Assembly: GCF_004359525.2 (NCBI RefSeq)
Contig: NZ_SCWC02000002.1
Span: forward strand, 372,001-436,000
Reading direction: 5' to 3'
Origin: Macrococcus equipercicus
GTDB lineage: Bacteria; Bacillota; Bacilli; Staphylococcales; Staphylococcaceae
DNA length: 64,000 nt
Part shown: one piece after another, positions 56,117-64,000 of the stretch
Layout: each line of letters opens with the position of its first letter
Numbering within the stretch: the first letter of the stretch is position 1
Notes under the pieces: model-generated
The model's database searches: none
The model's input: only the letters and a program-made list of their open reading frames with translations
What the model was told of the DNA's origin: nothing
Translations under genes and position numbers: made by a program

Positions 56117-56386
56117 TTACCAGCTGGCCTTCTTGACGCCTGGTATTTGGCCTTTATGGGCCAGTTCCCGGAACGCGATACGAGAGAGCTCAAACTGCCG
56201 GATGACGCCTCTTGGACGTCCTGTGAGCTGACAGCGCCGCGTTAGTCGTGTCGGTGAGGAGTCACGCGGCAGTTGTGCGAGTGCCTCATAATCACCTGCT
56301 GCTTTTAATGCTTGTCTTCTCTCTGCGTATTGAGCGACTAGAGCCGCGCGCTGCTGCTCTTTTGCTATTTTCGATTTTTTAGCCAT
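56117..56386 (-). CDS. rpsN: 30S ribosomal protein S14, zinc-independent (C-) form
   Basis: An 89-residue S14 ([43 protein letters not shown]). It lacks the CxxC pairs of the zinc-binding form; only one Cys is present. Such C- forms replace the zinc protein when zinc is scarce, freeing zinc. It lies 11 bases after znuA, whose promoter has a Zur box, so the two are probably one Zur-controlled transcript. Confidence 0.94.
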   Translation of the reverse strand: MAKKSKIAKEQQRAALVAQYAERRQALKAAGDYEALAQLPRDSSPTRLTRRCQLTGRPRGVIRQFELSRIAFRELAHKGQIPGVKKASW

Positions 56387-56397
56387 GTGTGTTCCTC

Positions 56398-57312
56398 CTA
56401 TTTATTAAGTGCGCTATCGAGCGTTTTAATGTTTTGCTTCATTAACGACTGATACGTTGCATCTTTATCCTGATTAGTCAGTACGGCCATGTTGTGGAAC
56501 TTCAACGGTTTGGCATTTGTATCATCTTTAATGATATCCGTGATTTTTGATGAAATATTCTGCTCGTATATGATGTAAGGTGTCTTTGAAGCTTTGATGT
56601 CATTGATCATATGAACAATTTCATTTTGTGAGGGTTCATCGTTATTCATGCCGGAGACGCCGACCTGGTTGAAGTGATAATGGTCCGCCAAATAGCCGAG
56701 TGAATCATGTGAGATATAGACGGTGTCTCTTTTCGGGTGCTTAGTAATGTCCTTCAGCTGGCTGTCGATTGATTGTAAATCCTTCTTGAGTGACTGATAG
56801 TTCTTCTCGTAATCTTTCTTGTGTGCCGGATCTTTAGCGATCAGTTCGTCTTTAATCTTACGGGCAAACGATTGGTCAAGTACTGGGTCCAGCCAGACAT
56901 GAGGATCAAAGGTCGATTCATGTTCGTGTTCCTCATGTGCCTCATCATGATCATGCTTCAGCAGCTCGCTGCTCTTAATGTCAGCAGCTACCGCCAGCAG
57001 TTTCTTTTTGTCTTTTACCACCTTGGCCATTTTGCCGGCTATAGGGTCCAGCTCATCACCTGTGTAGACGAACAGGTCGCTTTTAGCGACTGCCAGTGTA
57101 TCTTTCTGTGTCGGTTCGTATGTATGAACATCTATCCCGTTTGGATAAATACTTGTTACAGCAACGTGATTTCCGCCTATCTGCTCGATAAACGATTTTA
57201 AAGGAAATACTGTCGTGTATACCTGCATCTTCTCACTCTTAATGCTAGTCTGCTGATTACACCCTGCCAGAGTGAGCAGCAGTGCCGCCACTAAAAAAAT
57301 AATGCGTTTCAT
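56398..57312 (-). CDS. Zinc ABC transporter substrate-binding lipoprotein (ZnuA/AdcA-like)
   Basis: A 304-residue cluster 9 binding protein with lipobox LAGC (lipid Cys 18). Zinc ligands are the His in [13 protein letters not shown] near residue 64, the His-rich loop [14 protein letters not shown] near 120-133, DPHVWLDP near 138, and a His in [16 protein letters not shown] near 203. It lacks the fused ZinT domain found in staphylococcal AdcA; a separate zinT gene lies at 52213. No ABC permease or ATPase gene is adjacent, so those must be elsewhere. A Zur box covers the promoter. Confidence 0.93.
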   Translation of the reverse strand: MKRIIFLVAALLLTLAGCNQQTSIKSEKMQVYTTVFPLKSFIEQIGGNHVAVTSIYPNGIDVHTYEPTQKDTLAVAKSDLFVYTGDELDPIAGKMAKVVKDKKKLLAVAADIKSSELLKHDHDEAHEEHEHESTFDPHVWLDPVLDQSFARKIKDELIAKDPAHKKDYEKNYQSLKKDLQSIDSQLKDITKHPKRDTVYISHDSLGYLADHYHFNQVGVSGMNNDEPSQNEIVHMINDIKASKTPYIIYEQNISSKITDIIKDDTNAKPLKFHNMAVLTNQDKDATYQSLMKQNIKTLDSALNK

Positions 57313-57326
57313 TTGTCCATCTCCTA

Positions 57327-57343
57327 ATCGTAATGATTTCGAT
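57327..57343 (-). promoter_or_regulatory. Zur box upstream of znuA-rpsN
   Basis: On the minus strand ATCGAAATCATTACGAT contains TCGAAATCATTACGA, which matches the Zur operator TCGTAATnATTACGA at all but one defined position. It lies 15-31 bases before the znuA start codon. Confidence 0.85.
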
Positions 57344-57411
57344 ATAAATCTTATAACGAACTCGGGATAAATGCAAGAACTTTTTGCAAATCGTCATAAT
57401 TATTATTTACA

Positions 57412-57440
57412 TAAAAAAACCAGCCGCCGAGGCGACTGGT
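57412..57440 (-). terminator. Terminator of katA
   Basis: On the minus strand ACCAGTCGCC pairs with GGCGGCTGGT, followed by TTTTTTTA. Confidence 0.85.
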
Positions 57441-57448
57441 TCAATCTG

Positions 57449-58927
57449 CTAGTTTTCAAGATCAACTGTAGCAATATCAATATTGAGAGCTGTAGCAATT
57501 CCTTGACCATAAGCAGGATCTGCTTTGTAGCAGTTTCTAATATGGCGGCGCTTGACTTCGTCGTTTACACCGTGCATAGCATTGGCTGTATTAATGAACA
57601 GTCGATGCTGCTCCTCAGTAGTCAATAAGTTGAACAGTTTGCCCGGCTGCTCGTAGTAGTTCGTATCGTCTTCACGGAAATCATGTTCATAGACACTTCC
57701 ATTAAGCGGTAACGCCGGCTTTTTGAACTGCGGCTGCGACTGATGATGACCGTAGCTGTTTGGATAGTAGTTCGTATGAGCGCCTAAGTTACCATCTACA
57801 CGCATCTGCCCGTCACGAGAGAACGGACAGAGGTTCGCCACTGCTTTTGGATAGTTGACGGGAATCTGCCAGTGGTTCACGCCGAGACGATAGCGCTGAG
57901 TGTCACCGTATGAGAACAAGCGGCCCTGCAGCATTTTATCAGGAGAGAAGTCAAGTCCTGGAATAATGTTAGTCGGTGCAAATGCAGCCTGTTCCACTTC
58001 CGCAAAGTAGTTTTCAGGATTACGGTTCAATTCGAACTCGCCTACTGGAATCAGCGGGTATTCATCTTTAAACCATACTTTCGTTAAATCGAACGGATTG
58101 TCTTTATGATTTTTCGCCTGTTCCTCAGTCATCACCTGGATGAACATTTTCCATTTCGGGAACTGACCTTGTTCAATCGCGTTGAACAGGTCACGCTGGC
58201 TGGATTCGCGGTCCGTGCTGATGATACGGTTGGCTTCTTCGTCCGTTAAGTTCTCAATGCCCTGCTGTGTTCTGAAGTGGAACTTCACCCAGACACGCTG
58301 ACCCTGCGCATTATACATGCTGTACGTATGAGAACCGAAGCCGTGCATATGACGGAAACCGTTCGGAATACCACGGTCACTCATCAGGATTGTCACTTGA
58401 TGCAATGCTTCAGGCAGACTTGTCCAGAAATCCCAGTTGGACTGTGGATTATGCATGTTAGTCTTTGGATCGCGTTTAACGACGTGGTTTAAGCTTGCGA
58501 ATAACTTCGGATCTCTGAAGAAGAAGACCGGTGTATTGTTACCGACGAGATCCCAGTTACCTTCCTCTGTATAAAATTTAAGCGCGAAACCACGAATATC
58601 ACGTTCAGCATCTGCTGCCCCGCGTTCTCCCGCTACTGTTGAGAAGCGTGCGAACATTTCTGTCTGCTTGCCGATCTCTGAGAAGATCTTCGCAGATGTA
58701 TATCGAGTAATATCATGTGTCACTGTAAAAGTTCCGAATGCACCAGACCCCTTGGCATGCATACGACGCTCCGGAATCACTTCACGGTCAAAATGAGCCA
58801 TCTGCTCGATGAAGAAGATATCCTGCATCACAACGGGTCCCCGTGGTCCTGCAGTCATTGTATTTTCACGGTCACTCACAGGTGCACCGAATAATCCTGT
58901 TAAATGCTGGTTATTGTTTTCAGTCAA
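57449..58927 (-). CDS. katA: Catalase, monofunctional haem type
   Basis: A 492-residue small-subunit catalase that removes hydrogen peroxide. The catalytic His57 is in [15 protein letters not shown]; the catalytic Asn is in [12 protein letters not shown] near residue 130; the haem-ligand Tyr is in [15 protein letters not shown] near residue 340. The start ATG 58927 follows GGAGG. A PerR-like AT-rich dyad lies 57-74 bases upstream. Confidence 0.96.
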   Translation of the reverse strand: MTENNNQHLTGLFGAPVSDRENTMTAGPRGPVVMQDIFFIEQMAHFDREVIPERRMHAKGSGAFGTFTVTHDITRYTSAKIFSEIGKQTEMFARFSTVAGERGAADAERDIRGFALKFYTEEGNWDLVGNNTPVFFFRDPKLFASLNHVVKRDPKTNMHNPQSNWDFWTSLPEALHQVTILMSDRGIPNGFRHMHGFGSHTYSMYNAQGQRVWVKFHFRTQQGIENLTDEEANRIISTDRESSQRDLFNAIEQGQFPKWKMFIQVMTEEQAKNHKDNPFDLTKVWFKDEYPLIPVGEFELNRNPENYFAEVEQAAFAPTNIIPGLDFSPDKMLQGRLFSYGDTQRYRLGVNHWQIPVNYPKAVANLCPFSRDGQMRVDGNLGAHTNYYPNSYGHHQSQPQFKKPALPLNGSVYEHDFREDDTNYYEQPGKLFNLLTTEEQHRLFINTANAMHGVNDEVKRRHIRNCYKADPAYGQGIATALNIDIATVDLEN

Positions 58928-58983
58928 TGGTCATACCTCCAGAATAGTAAGTTTAAGTAATGGCTTTGTTTCTCGTTTCTTAT

Positions 58984-59001
58984 TTATAATAATTATTATA
59001 A
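58984..59001 (-). promoter_or_regulatory. PerR-like box upstream of katA
   Basis: TTATAATAATTATTATAA is a perfect 18-bp palindrome. It holds both half-sites of the PerR operator TTATAATnATTATAA, though with 4 rather than 1 base between them; a 15-bp register fits with two mismatches. katA is a known PerR target in S. aureus. Confidence 0.6.
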
Positions 59002-59161
59002 CACACTTATTATAATCTGAACATTTTCTTTGTCAGACTTTTACCATTAATATTTAAATACTTTACTGCTTTAAAGGTTTTATGCACTAAAATTTTTTCT
59101 TGCCAAATCTTTCTGGCTCCCATACAATAAATATTAATACAGACAAAGGTTAGGTGAATCT

Positions 59162-60604
59162 ATGGAAAACAACCAGATGGACAGAGATTTAAAAACAAGA
59201 CACATATCGATGATCGCTATCGGCGGCTCTATCGGTACCGGCTTATTTATGGCGAGCGGCGCTATTATCAGTCAGGCTGGACCAGGCGGTGCCATCGCAG
59301 CGTACGCCCTGATCGGCATTATGGTCTACTTCCTGATGACAGCACTCGGGGAACTTGCAACATTTTATCCAGTATCCGGCTCTTTCAGTGCGTATGCCCG
59401 ACGTTTCGTTGACCCTGCTGCGGGATTTATGGTCGGCTGGCTGTACTGGGTCATATGGGCGCTTGTGGCAAGTGTCGATATCATTACGGCTGCCAAAGTA
59501 CTGTCCTACTGGCATGTCTTCGGCGGTATTCCTTCACTTGTATGGTGTCTTTTCTTCCTATTATTATTATTTCTACTTAATGCATTCTCAGTTAAGTCAT
59601 TCGGGGAAGCTGAATACTGGTTCTCATTTGTCAAAGTAGCAACGATTATTATCTTCCTGATTATCGGCGTGTTAATGATCTTCGGCATACTTGGAGACAA
59701 AGGGGCTGTCGGGCTTCAAAACTTCACAGCAGGCGATGCACCGTTTGTCAACGGCTTCCTTGGTCTGCTCGGCGTGCTGGTCGTCGCTGGATTCTCATTC
59801 GGCGGGACAGAAGTAGTCGCTGTCACAGCCGGTGAATCAGAGAACCCTGAAGAATCGATGCCGAAAGCCATCAAGCAGGTATTCTGGAGAATTCTGCTGT
59901 TCTATATCGGTTCTATCTTTGTAATCGCGGCACTGATCCCTTACACTGATCCGCGTCTGCTGAATGAGAACTCTGATGTGGCGATGAGTCCGTTCACAAT
60001 CATCTTTGATAATCTCGGCATTCTATTTGCGGCGACGCTTATGAATACAGTTATATTAACAGCGGTATTATCGGCCGGCAACTCAGGATTATACGCGACA
60101 AGCCGTCTGCTCTACTCATTGAGCAATGAAGGACAGGCACCGAAATTCCTCGGTAAACTTAATCAACGCAACATGCCTTTTAATGCGCTGCTTGTCACAA
60201 CGGCACTGATTATCGCGAGTATTATCTATGCTCATATTAACATGGGCGGCTATGGCAAGCTGCTGAATATGCTTGGAACGCTTGTCCTGCTCGTCTGGGG
60301 CATGAGCATACTCAGTCACTACAGACTGCGCCGTGCCATTAAAGTACAGAACCGCAATGACGATGAGCTGTTATCTTATAAAGCACCGTTCTTCCCGCTA
60401 GGCGTCATCATCGTCGGTGTTACCATCATCTTCCTGCTTGTCGGGCAGTCATTTGCAGACATTTCGTCTCTTAACTGGGCGAAGCTGATTGATTCGTTCA
60501 TACCGATCATCATCGCGATAGTTACATATTTCGGCTATAAACTCGTGAAAAAGACAAAGGTCATCAAACTGGAAGATATCGATTTATCTAAACATCAGCT
60601 GTAA
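59162..60604 (+). CDS. APC family amino acid permease (LysP-like)
   Basis: A 480-residue transporter with twelve spans. The N-terminus KTRHISMIAIGGSIGTGLFMASG carries the substrate-binding GSIGTG motif, and FSFGGTEVVAVTAGESENPEESMPKAI the conserved loop after span 6. Closest in character to lysine permeases (LysP), but related permeases for other amino acids share these motifs. No obvious ribosome site consensus beyond AGGTG before the ATG. No lysine riboswitch is visible in the 235-base leader region. Confidence 0.87.
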   Translation: MENNQMDRDLKTRHISMIAIGGSIGTGLFMASGAIISQAGPGGAIAAYALIGIMVYFLMTALGELATFYPVSGSFSAYARRFVDPAAGFMVGWLYWVIWALVASVDIITAAKVLSYWHVFGGIPSLVWCLFFLLLLFLLNAFSVKSFGEAEYWFSFVKVATIIIFLIIGVLMIFGILGDKGAVGLQNFTAGDAPFVNGFLGLLGVLVVAGFSFGGTEVVAVTAGESENPEESMPKAIKQVFWRILLFYIGSIFVIAALIPYTDPRLLNENSDVAMSPFTIIFDNLGILFAATLMNTVILTAVLSAGNSGLYATSRLLYSLSNEGQAPKFLGKLNQRNMPFNALLVTTALIIASIIYAHINMGGYGKLLNMLGTLVLLVWGMSILSHYRLRRAIKVQNRNDDELLSYKAPFFPLGVIIVGVTIIFLLVGQSFADISSLNWAKLIDSFIPIIIAIVTYFGYKLVKKTKVIKLEDIDLSKHQL

Positions 60605-60617
60605 AAACAGTCAGATG

Positions 60618-60648
60618 AGAGATTTGCATCCGCAAATCTCTTTTTTTT
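60618..60648 (+). terminator. Terminator of the amino acid permease gene
   Basis: A 10-bp stem AGAGATTTGC (60618-60627) with GCAAATCTCT (60632-60641) followed by TTTTTTT. Confidence 0.88.
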
Positions 60649-60691
60649 ATGTATAATAAGAGTAATAAAACGGTTACAAGGAGGCAGACTC

Positions 60692-61012
60692 ATGACTGCA
60701 GGACAGTTCAATATATTTGATGATGTGCTGAAAACTGATGAGAAGTTCGTCATTGTCGTCCAGGGGGTCTATAATCAGAACGGCAACCTGACCAAAAAAA
60801 TACTGCGTGAATATCCAAGTCTGGATCAGCAGGCGATGCAGCGGTTATTCGTTCATCTGAAAGAAGTCTATTTACAGGAGCGGTTCGATAAAGATATGGC
60901 GTTCTATGACATCACCGTCTATACAAATGAGGATTATGCAGCGGACCATATTTATGCCCATACGAAAAGACATCGCCATCCAGGAGACCAGTGGACAGCG
61001 ACGAGCAAGTAA
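60692..61012 (+). CDS. Hypothetical protein
   Basis: A 106-residue soluble protein with a mixed alpha/beta look (FVIVVQGVYNQNGNLTKKIL, LFVHLKEVYLQERFDKDMAFYDITVYTN) and a His-rich end (HIYAHTKRHRHPGDQW). AAGGAGG precedes the ATG. It is monocistronic and convergent with the pan operon. I recognise no family. Confidence 0.72.
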   Translation: MTAGQFNIFDDVLKTDEKFVIVVQGVYNQNGNLTKKILREYPSLDQQAMQRLFVHLKEVYLQERFDKDMAFYDITVYTNEDYAADHIYAHTKRHRHPGDQWTATSK

Positions 61013-61026
61013 ATATGACTGACTAG

Positions 61027-61056
61027 AAAACCCCGTACAATGGTACGGGGTTTTGT
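61027..61056. terminator. Bidirectional terminator before panD
   Basis: A 12-bp stem AAAACCCCGTAC (61027-61038) with GTACGGGGTTTT (61043-61054), loop AATG. Confidence 0.9.
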
Positions 61057-61057
61057 T

Positions 61058-63094
<2,037 letters not shown>

Positions 63095-63177
63095 GGTTCC
63101 ACTTCCTTGTTTAGCGATGAATACATTATAATAGACACATTGCACTGTGTATATAAATAAATTCCAAGGAGGCTATT

Positions 63178-64000
63178 ATGACTCAATACGCCGTTATCGG
63201 ACCCGGTGCTGTCGGCACTGTCATCGCCCATGAAATCAGCAAGGTGGCAGCAGTCAAACTGTTCGGCCGCCGCGAACAGCAGGTTGTGCTGAACAGCGGT
63301 TCGAATGACTATAAGATTAATGTCTCTTCCCTGCTGCTGAACAGTGATACATTCGATGTCATATTCGTCGCGGTCAAAGTGACGAAACTCGCGTCAATAC
63401 TTCCTGCGCTTCAGGCGATGAGCCATGATAATACAGTCATCATTCTCTGTCAGAACGGCATGGGACAGCTTGACATGCTTCATGAGTTTAATGCGGTGCA
63501 GGCCGTCGTCTACATCAGCGGCCAGAAAACAGATGACTACGTCCGCCATTTCCAGGATAAGAAACTGATTCTTCCCGTTAATCAAGAGCTGCAGCGCATC
63601 AGTCAGCGGCTTGACGCGACTAAGCTCGAGCTCGTTGTATCCCCTGACTATGAAGCGGCCCTCTGGTTTAAACTGCTGGTCAACTTAGGCATCAATACGG
63701 TCACCGCCCTGACAAAAAACACGGCCCATGTACTAGAACTGCCTGAAGTTATGCAACTGACGGAACAGCTCTTACAGGAAGGGCTGAGAATCGCCCGGGC
63801 TGAAGGCCTCGATTTTACGGCGCAGACCGTCCAGGATATTATAGCCATCTATCGCACTTATGCCGGTGATATGGGGACAAGCATGTACTACGATACACTT
63901 GCCGGCGTTCTCCTTGAATATGATTATATTCAAGGAGAACTGCAGCGCTTGGCCCGGAAACATCAGCTGACGACCCCGCTGCTTGATGTCTGCTGCACAT
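63178..64000 (+). CDS. panE: 2-dehydropantoate 2-reductase, cut by window end
   Basis: The first 274 residues of a ketopantoate reductase; the frame is open to the end. The N-terminal Rossmann motif is AVIGPGAVGTVIAHE; the NADPH segment FGRREQQ follows. VAVKVTKLASILPAL and CQNGMGQLD are conserved, and the catalytic Lys is in ALWFKLLVNLGINTVTALT near residue 165. The C-terminal helices include GTSMYYDTLAG, where TSM is followed by Tyr-Tyr rather than the usual LQD-like triplet. About 10-20 residues are missing. AAGGAGG precedes ATG 63178. It is divergent from panBCD with an 83-base shared promoter region that contains a TATAAT at about 63127. Confidence 0.93.
   Translation, partial: MTQYAVIGPGAVGTVIAHEISKVAAVKLFGRREQQVVLNSGSNDYKINVSSLLLNSDTFDVIFVAVKVTKLASILPALQAMSHDNTVIILCQNGMGQLDMLHEFNAVQAVVYISGQKTDDYVRHFQDKKLILPVNQELQRISQRLDATKLELVVSPDYEAALWFKLLVNLGINTVTALTKNTAHVLELPEVMQLTEQLLQEGLRIARAEGLDFTAQTVQDIIAIYRTYAGDMGTSMYYDTLAGVLLEYDYIQGELQRLARKHQLTTPLLDVCCT

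Noticed and set aside
58928-59161. The leader before the LysP-like gene was read for a lysine riboswitch or T-box.
   Set aside because: No conserved L-box or T-box elements and no leader terminator are visible.

Overview
The window is chromosomal DNA of a low-to-moderate GC Gram-positive coccus of the Staphylococcaceae, most like Macrococcus. Evidence: a FemA/FemB pair, an MsrR-type LCP protein, MsrA, the parE-parC, acnA, sbcDC, tkt, sosA, lexA, guaC, rpsN, katA gene run in staphylococcal order, and clear cell-wall and SOS families. Base composition looks richer in GC than Staphylococcus aureus, and several features are Bacillus-like (a complete yng-type leucine/isovalerate cluster, glcT directly before ptsG). 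I see no rRNA, tRNA, CRISPR array, prophage or insertion sequence.

The replication terminus lies here. A 28-bp site at 10001-10028 matches the Bacillus subtilis dif sequence at 27 of 28 positions. Genes left of it run almost all on the plus strand and genes right of it mostly on the minus strand, as expected where two forks converge. Two exact 24-bp copies of a sequence carrying the XerD-type arm of dif occur at 19744 and 30082, on the same strand as each other, flanking ptsG-glcT-DUF1002-AGCS-parC-parE.

Layout. 1-5464: acyl-CoA ligase (partial), biotin carboxylase, biotinyl carrier, HMG-CoA lyase, enoyl-CoA hydratase and carboxyltransferase, i.e. methylcrotonyl-CoA carboxylase and the steps to acetyl-CoA plus acetoacetate; the acetoacetate CoA-transferase scoAB sits at 30159-31498. 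5568-9953: small membrane proteins, PepF, a secreted beta-propeller protein. 10001-16747: dif, femAB, satD-DUF3307, M42 peptidase, SOS Y-family polymerase, short Spo0M. 16836-25471: CDF transporter and tautomerase, MsrR, MsrA, glcT-ptsG with an RNA antiterminator, a DUF1002 protein, an alanine/sodium symporter. 25577-39542: topoisomerase IV, scoAB, PlsY, thioesterase, aconitase, K+ and betaine transport, MscL. 39579-50717: SCO1, SbcCD, DUF2922/DUF1659, yneK, ccdC, ccdA, yneF, citrate transporter, transketolase, ynzC. 50787-51847: sosA and lexA. 51863-59001: a 22-residue small protein, zinc genes (zinT pseudogene, znuA, zinc-free S14), CAP protein, guaC, catalase. 59162-64000: amino acid permease, a hypothetical gene, panBCD, and panE cut by the window end.

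Regulation visible in the sequence: LexA boxes in the umuC-like, sosA and lexA promoters and a near match before parE; Zur boxes before zinT and znuA; a PerR-like box before katA; a CcpC-like dyad before acnA; a TetR-type palindrome before scoA; two tandem 18-bp dyads before satD; and a GlcT-type RAT hairpin whose 5' part includes the glcT stop codon. The most unusual items are the dif-related repeats, the satD operator pair, the zinT frameshift with a broken lipobox, the RAT/stop overlap, the lack of a standard start codon for the KtrB-type gene, and the 22-residue peptide.
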